In this document: piece by piece, positions 6,619 through 8,813 of the stretch | Layout of the letters: each line of letters begins with the position of its first letter | Numbering within the stretch: the stretch's first letter is position 1 | Assembly (NCBI GenBank): GCA_044349155.1 | Contig: JBIKRQ010000266.1 | Coordinates: forward strand, 1 to 8,813 | Length of the DNA: 8,813 nt | Direction of reading: 5' to 3' | Source of the DNA: VGSZ01 sp044349155 | Lineage (GTDB): Bacteria > Myxococcota > UBA727 > VGSZ01 | The notes under the pieces: generated by a model | What the model was told of the DNA's origin: nothing | Seen by the model: only the letters and a program-made list of their open reading frames with translations | The model's database searches: none | Position numbers and translations under genes: made by a program

Positions 6619-8108
6619 AGCTGTCGCGCACCTTTGGCATTGGTGCAGCCCTCGCGGTGCTGCCCCTCGTGGCGAGCCTGGCCTTCACCGTCGATCGGCT
6701 GCAGGAGCTCGCGTCGCAAAGTGAACGGCTGATGTTGCGTCAGCTCACGGCGGTTCGCCTCGGTACCGGTGTGGCCACCCGCCTGGACCGGCTGCGCGAG
6801 TACCAGAGCAAGTTTGCCGTCAGCGCCGACAACGCCTACGCCGACAAAGCCGAGCAGGTCGCACGCGCCATCGATGGGGAATTCAAGTCCTTGGCATCCC
6901 GCCAAGGACTTGAATATAGTGATGAATTCGGACGCGGAGCGTCCGAATTTACCGCGCTCGATCACGCCGACATGGCTCCTGGCGAAGACGCCGCACTCGC
7001 CGCCTTCATTGCGCGCTGGCAGCACTTTCGCGCTGCCCCCCGCCGCGACGTCGCTGAGGTCGAGTCCCTCGCGCTGGATGCCCGCGCGTTGCTCACGTCC
7101 GCGCACGAAGCAGCCGTCGCCGACGTGGCACGGGCTGCTGAAACGCGCGCCGCCGCGTCGCGTGCAGCGCTCACCGCAACGGCGATGGCCCTGCTGTCGA
7201 GCGTGGTGATGCTGTTGCTGCTGACGCGCCGGCTCCGTCGACGACTCGATGATTTTGTCGAAGCGAGTGCCGCTGTGTCGCGCGGCGCGTTTTCGGCGAC
7301 GCTGCCGGCCGACAGCGACGACGAACTCGGTCGCATTGCGCGCGCGTTCAACGCGATGGTGAAAGCCCTTGAGCAGCTCGAGCAGCTGAAGTCGGATTTC
7401 ATTTCGAGCATCAGCCACGAATTGCGCACGCCGCTGGTGGCGATGGTCGAGACGAACGAAGCGCTCCTCGACGACGTCGCCGGCCCCCTCACCGAACGGC
7501 AACGCCGCATGATCACGCTCAACCGTGGGGCAGCGCAGCGCTTGAGCGTGATGCTGGGCGACCTGCTCGAGCTGTCGGTGGTGCGCAGCGGCCTGCGCTA
7601 TCGCAAAGCACCCACATCGTTGAGCAGCGTCGTCGTCACCGCGGCACACGAATTCGACAGCCGCGCGCGCGAACGTGGTGTCGTGATGGTGGTCGACGCC
7701 GCCGTTTCGCTCACGATGGAGGCCGATCACGATCGCCTCGTGCAGGTGGTGCAGAACCTGGTGAGCAACGCGCTCAAGCACACGCCCGAAGGCAGCCGGG
7801 TCGAGGTGCGCCTCGGTGTGGTCGATGCGCTGCCCGCCACCGCGCGTGAGCAGCCACCGGTTGCGCCATCAACGCGGTGGGCACTGCTGCACGTCGACGA
7901 CAGTGGGCCTGGCATCCCCGAAGCCGATCGGGAGCGCGTGTTTCAGAAGTTCTTTCGGCGCCAGGGGGTGTCGGCCGACGGCGTCGGACTGGGCCTCGCC
8001 ATCTGCCGCGAGATCGTTCATGCCCACAGCGGCGCTGTGTGGATCGAAGACAGCCCGATCGGCGGCACGCGGATGTGTGTTGCCTTGCCGCTGGAGCCTG
8101 CGACGTGA
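6615..8108 (+). CDS. Membrane sensor histidine kinase, GlrK/QseE-like
   Basis: 497-residue inner-membrane kinase, presumably phosphorylating Asp61 of the preceding regulator. Membrane helix 1 is at about 8-25, a helical periplasmic sensor at 26-187, membrane helix 2 at about 188-204, HAMP to about 256, HisKA with His268 in SISHELRTPL, then HATPase: N-box Asn385 in NLVSNALKH, G1 DDSGPGIP (428-435), F-box VFQKFF (442-447) and G2 GVGLGLAI (456-463). The HisKA stretch from His268 through DDVAGPLTERQ recalls E. coli GlrK/QseE (SHELKTPL...QVVGPLTPEQ, from memory). Start is GTG at 6615, inside the GTGA overlap with the regulator stop; its own stop overlaps the next GTG the same way. Residues 89-112 of the sensor are encoded by two tandem perfect hairpins and look inserted; without them the periplasmic part is about 140 residues, close to my recollection of GlrK. 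Confidence 0.93.
   Translation: MKLSRTFGIGAALAVLPLVASLAFTVDRLQELASQSERLMLRQLTAVRLGTGVATRLDRLREYQSKFAVSADNAYADKAEQVARAIDGEFKSLASRQGLEYSDEFGRGASEFTALDHADMAPGEDAALAAFIARWQHFRAAPRRDVAEVESLALDARALLTSAHEAAVADVARAAETRAAASRAALTATAMALLSSVVMLLLLTRRLRRRLDDFVEASAAVSRGAFSATLPADSDDELGRIARAFNAMVKALEQLEQLKSDFISSISHELRTPLVAMVETNEALLDDVAGPLTERQRRMITLNRGAAQRLSVMLGDLLELSVVRSGLRYRKAPTSLSSVVVTAAHEFDSRARERGVVMVVDAAVSLTMEADHDRLVQVVQNLVSNALKHTPEGSRVEVRLGVVDALPATAREQPPVAPSTRWALLHVDDSGPGIPEADRERVFQKFFRRQGVSADGVGLGLAICREIVHAHSGAVWIEDSPIGGTRMCVALPLEPAT
6879..6949. repeat. In-frame double-hairpin element within the kinase sensor domain
   Basis: Hairpin 1: a 15-bp perfect inverted repeat, ATTCAAGTCCTTGGC at 6881-6895 and its complement at 6901-6915, with loop ATCCC. 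Hairpin 2: an 11-bp perfect inverted repeat, AATTCGGACGC at 6925-6935 and complement at 6939-6949, with loop GGA. They are 9 nt apart. GAATT occurs at 6879-6883, 6924-6928 and 6945-6949, at spacings of 45 and 21 bp, always encoding Glu-Phe in the kinase frame. The outer pair is 66 bp apart, so removing one copy plus the interior deletes exactly 22 codons, as expected of an insertion with a 5-bp target duplication. The stretch is visibly AT-richer than its surroundings. Precedent for in-frame palindromic units in coding genes: Rickettsia palindromic elements. No transposase is associated. Confidence 0.72.
6891..6920 (+). promoter_or_regulatory. Sigma70-like promoter match inside the double-hairpin element
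   Basis: TTGGCA (6891-6896) and TATAGT (6915-6920) are separated by 18 bp; each hexamer differs from consensus by one base. Matches this good are rare in DNA of this GC content. The -10 lies in the gap between the two hairpins and transcription would run into the remainder of the kinase gene. A product from a downstream start such as the ATG at 6972 (residue 120) would lack the first membrane helix. The -35 overlaps hairpin 1, so the match may be incidental. Confidence 0.25.
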
Positions 8109-8698
8109 GGGGTGTGTTGGTCCTTGCCATGGTGCTGTTGTCGTCGTGCACCACGCCGACCGTGCGCGCGATCGATGTGGCCGATCGCTTGTGGGTGGCG
8201 GGCGACAACGAGGCCGCAGCCCTCTCGTACGCCGCAGCCGCAGACGTCACCGCTGAGAGCGACGACGCTGTTCGCGCCCGCTTCTTCAGCATCATCGCGC
8301 GCCGTGCCGCAGGCGGGCCGACGGCGTTTGACGACACACAAGAAGCCCTGCGAGCGCTCGCCGCCGAGGCGAAGGCGTCGCCGTGGGGCCGGCTCGCGGG
8401 TATCTACGCCGACGAGCTCAGCCAGATTGAGGCGCTGCGCAAAACGGTGCTGGCCGCAGGTGCTGACCTCGCCGCCATGCAGGCGCGCATCGACGTCTTG
8501 CAGGCCGATCTGGCGGCGCGTGGCGTCGAGCGCGACGAACTCGATGCCAGGTTCTCCGCCGTGTGGGACGAGCAGGCACAACTGCAACGCACCGTGCGCG
8601 ACCTGGAAGAGCTGCTCGAAAACCGGAGCGCCCGCGTCGTCGATCTCGAGCGCGAATTGGCAGCGCTCAAGCGGATCGACATGTCCGAGACGCCCTAG
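8105..8698 (+). CDS. Coiled-coil lipoprotein of the two-component operon, QseG/YfhG-like by context
   Basis: 197-residue predicted lipoprotein. The GTG at 8105 overlaps the kinase stop as GTGA and gives a good signal peptide: hydrophobic MRGVLVLAMVLLSSC with lipobox L12-S-S-Cys15. After Cys15 come Thr-Thr, with no Asp at +2, so outer-membrane sorting is plausible. Residues 21-66 look like a TPR-type helix pair (ADRLWVAGDNEAAALSYAAA region); residues about 102-190 are charged heptad-like coiled coil. The reading frame continues upstream into kinase sequence without meaning, which supports this start. Enterobacterial GlrK/GlrR systems include the lipoprotein QseG (YfhG), which interacts with the kinase sensor; an equivalent accessory role is inferred from gene order and architecture, not from sequence identity. 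The stop TAG (8696-8698) directly abuts a possible insertion-sequence end. Confidence 0.85.
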   Translation: MRGVLVLAMVLLSSCTTPTVRAIDVADRLWVAGDNEAAALSYAAAADVTAESDDAVRARFFSIIARRAAGGPTAFDDTQEALRALAAEAKASPWGRLAGIYADELSQIEALRKTVLAAGADLAAMQARIDVLQADLAARGVERDELDARFSAVWDEQAQLQRTVRDLEELLENRSARVVDLERELAALKRIDMSETP

Positions 8699-8813
8699 CA
8701 GGTTGCTGAAAAATGGCGCTTTGGGCGCGACGATGACGTCGTCAAACTTGTGTTCGACGACGTCATTGCCGTTTCGGCGCTCGATTTCGTGCCTCTCGGC
8801 TCGTTCGCTGTTG
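8699..8813. other. Possible insertion-sequence border with inverted repeat
   Basis: The stretch starting CAGGTTGCTGAAAAA (8699-8713) immediately follows the lipoprotein stop and resembles terminal sequences I associate with IS1182- or IS5-like elements; this is recall, not a search. ATGACGTCGTC (8733-8743) and GACGACGTCAT (8756-8766) make an 11-bp perfect inverted repeat with a 12-nt loop, which could also be a transcription end signal for the operon, though no T-run follows. No complete gene is visible; the plus frame from about 8732 to the edge is open but too short to interpret. Confidence 0.35.

Noticed and set aside
6228..7781. 517-residue minus-strand open frame opposite the regulator/kinase junction
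   Set aside because: Spans two well-supported plus-strand genes and shows no recognisable domain; long antisense frames are common at this GC content.

Overview
This 8.8 kb window is GC-rich and densely coding. Gene content, GC bias and long intact reading frames fit a Gram-negative bacterium, most likely a deltaproteobacterium/Myxococcota-type organism. That assignment is inference from gene types (Ole hydrocarbon genes, lipoproteins, a sigma54-activator two-component system); no rRNA or marker gene is present. I see no tRNA, rRNA or CRISPR.

Layout. Positions 1-4996 are read on the minus strand, in the order glycosyltransferase (4996-3566), a perfect hairpin (3559-3531), lipA (3484-2561), a small putative lipoprotein (2561-2235), oleA (2045-1023) and oleB (1000 to beyond the left edge). 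From 5224 the plus strand carries an overlapping three-gene operon: a sigma54-activator response regulator (5224-6618), a membrane histidine kinase (6615-8108) and a coiled-coil lipoprotein (8105-8698). Both junctions are 4-base GTGA overlaps. The two blocks diverge from a 227-bp control region (4997-5223) with repeats and a sigma54-like site. The last 115 bp look like the border of an insertion sequence.

Functions. OleA and OleB are the first and last enzymes of head-to-head long-chain olefin synthesis; OleC and OleD would be expected beyond the left edge. LipA is lipoyl synthase. The glycosyltransferase is a membrane GT2 enzyme of the hyaluronan synthase/NodC/chitin synthase type. The plus-strand operon resembles the enterobacterial GlrK-QseG(YfhG)-GlrR envelope-sensing system, but in the order regulator-kinase-lipoprotein.

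Most unusual observation: inside the kinase's sensor region (6879-6949) lie two perfect hairpins in tandem, framed by GAATT repeats exactly 66 bp apart (22 codons). The segment is AT-richer than its surroundings, keeps the frame, and contains a sigma70-like promoter match. It looks like a small palindromic mobile element inserted in frame into a protein gene.
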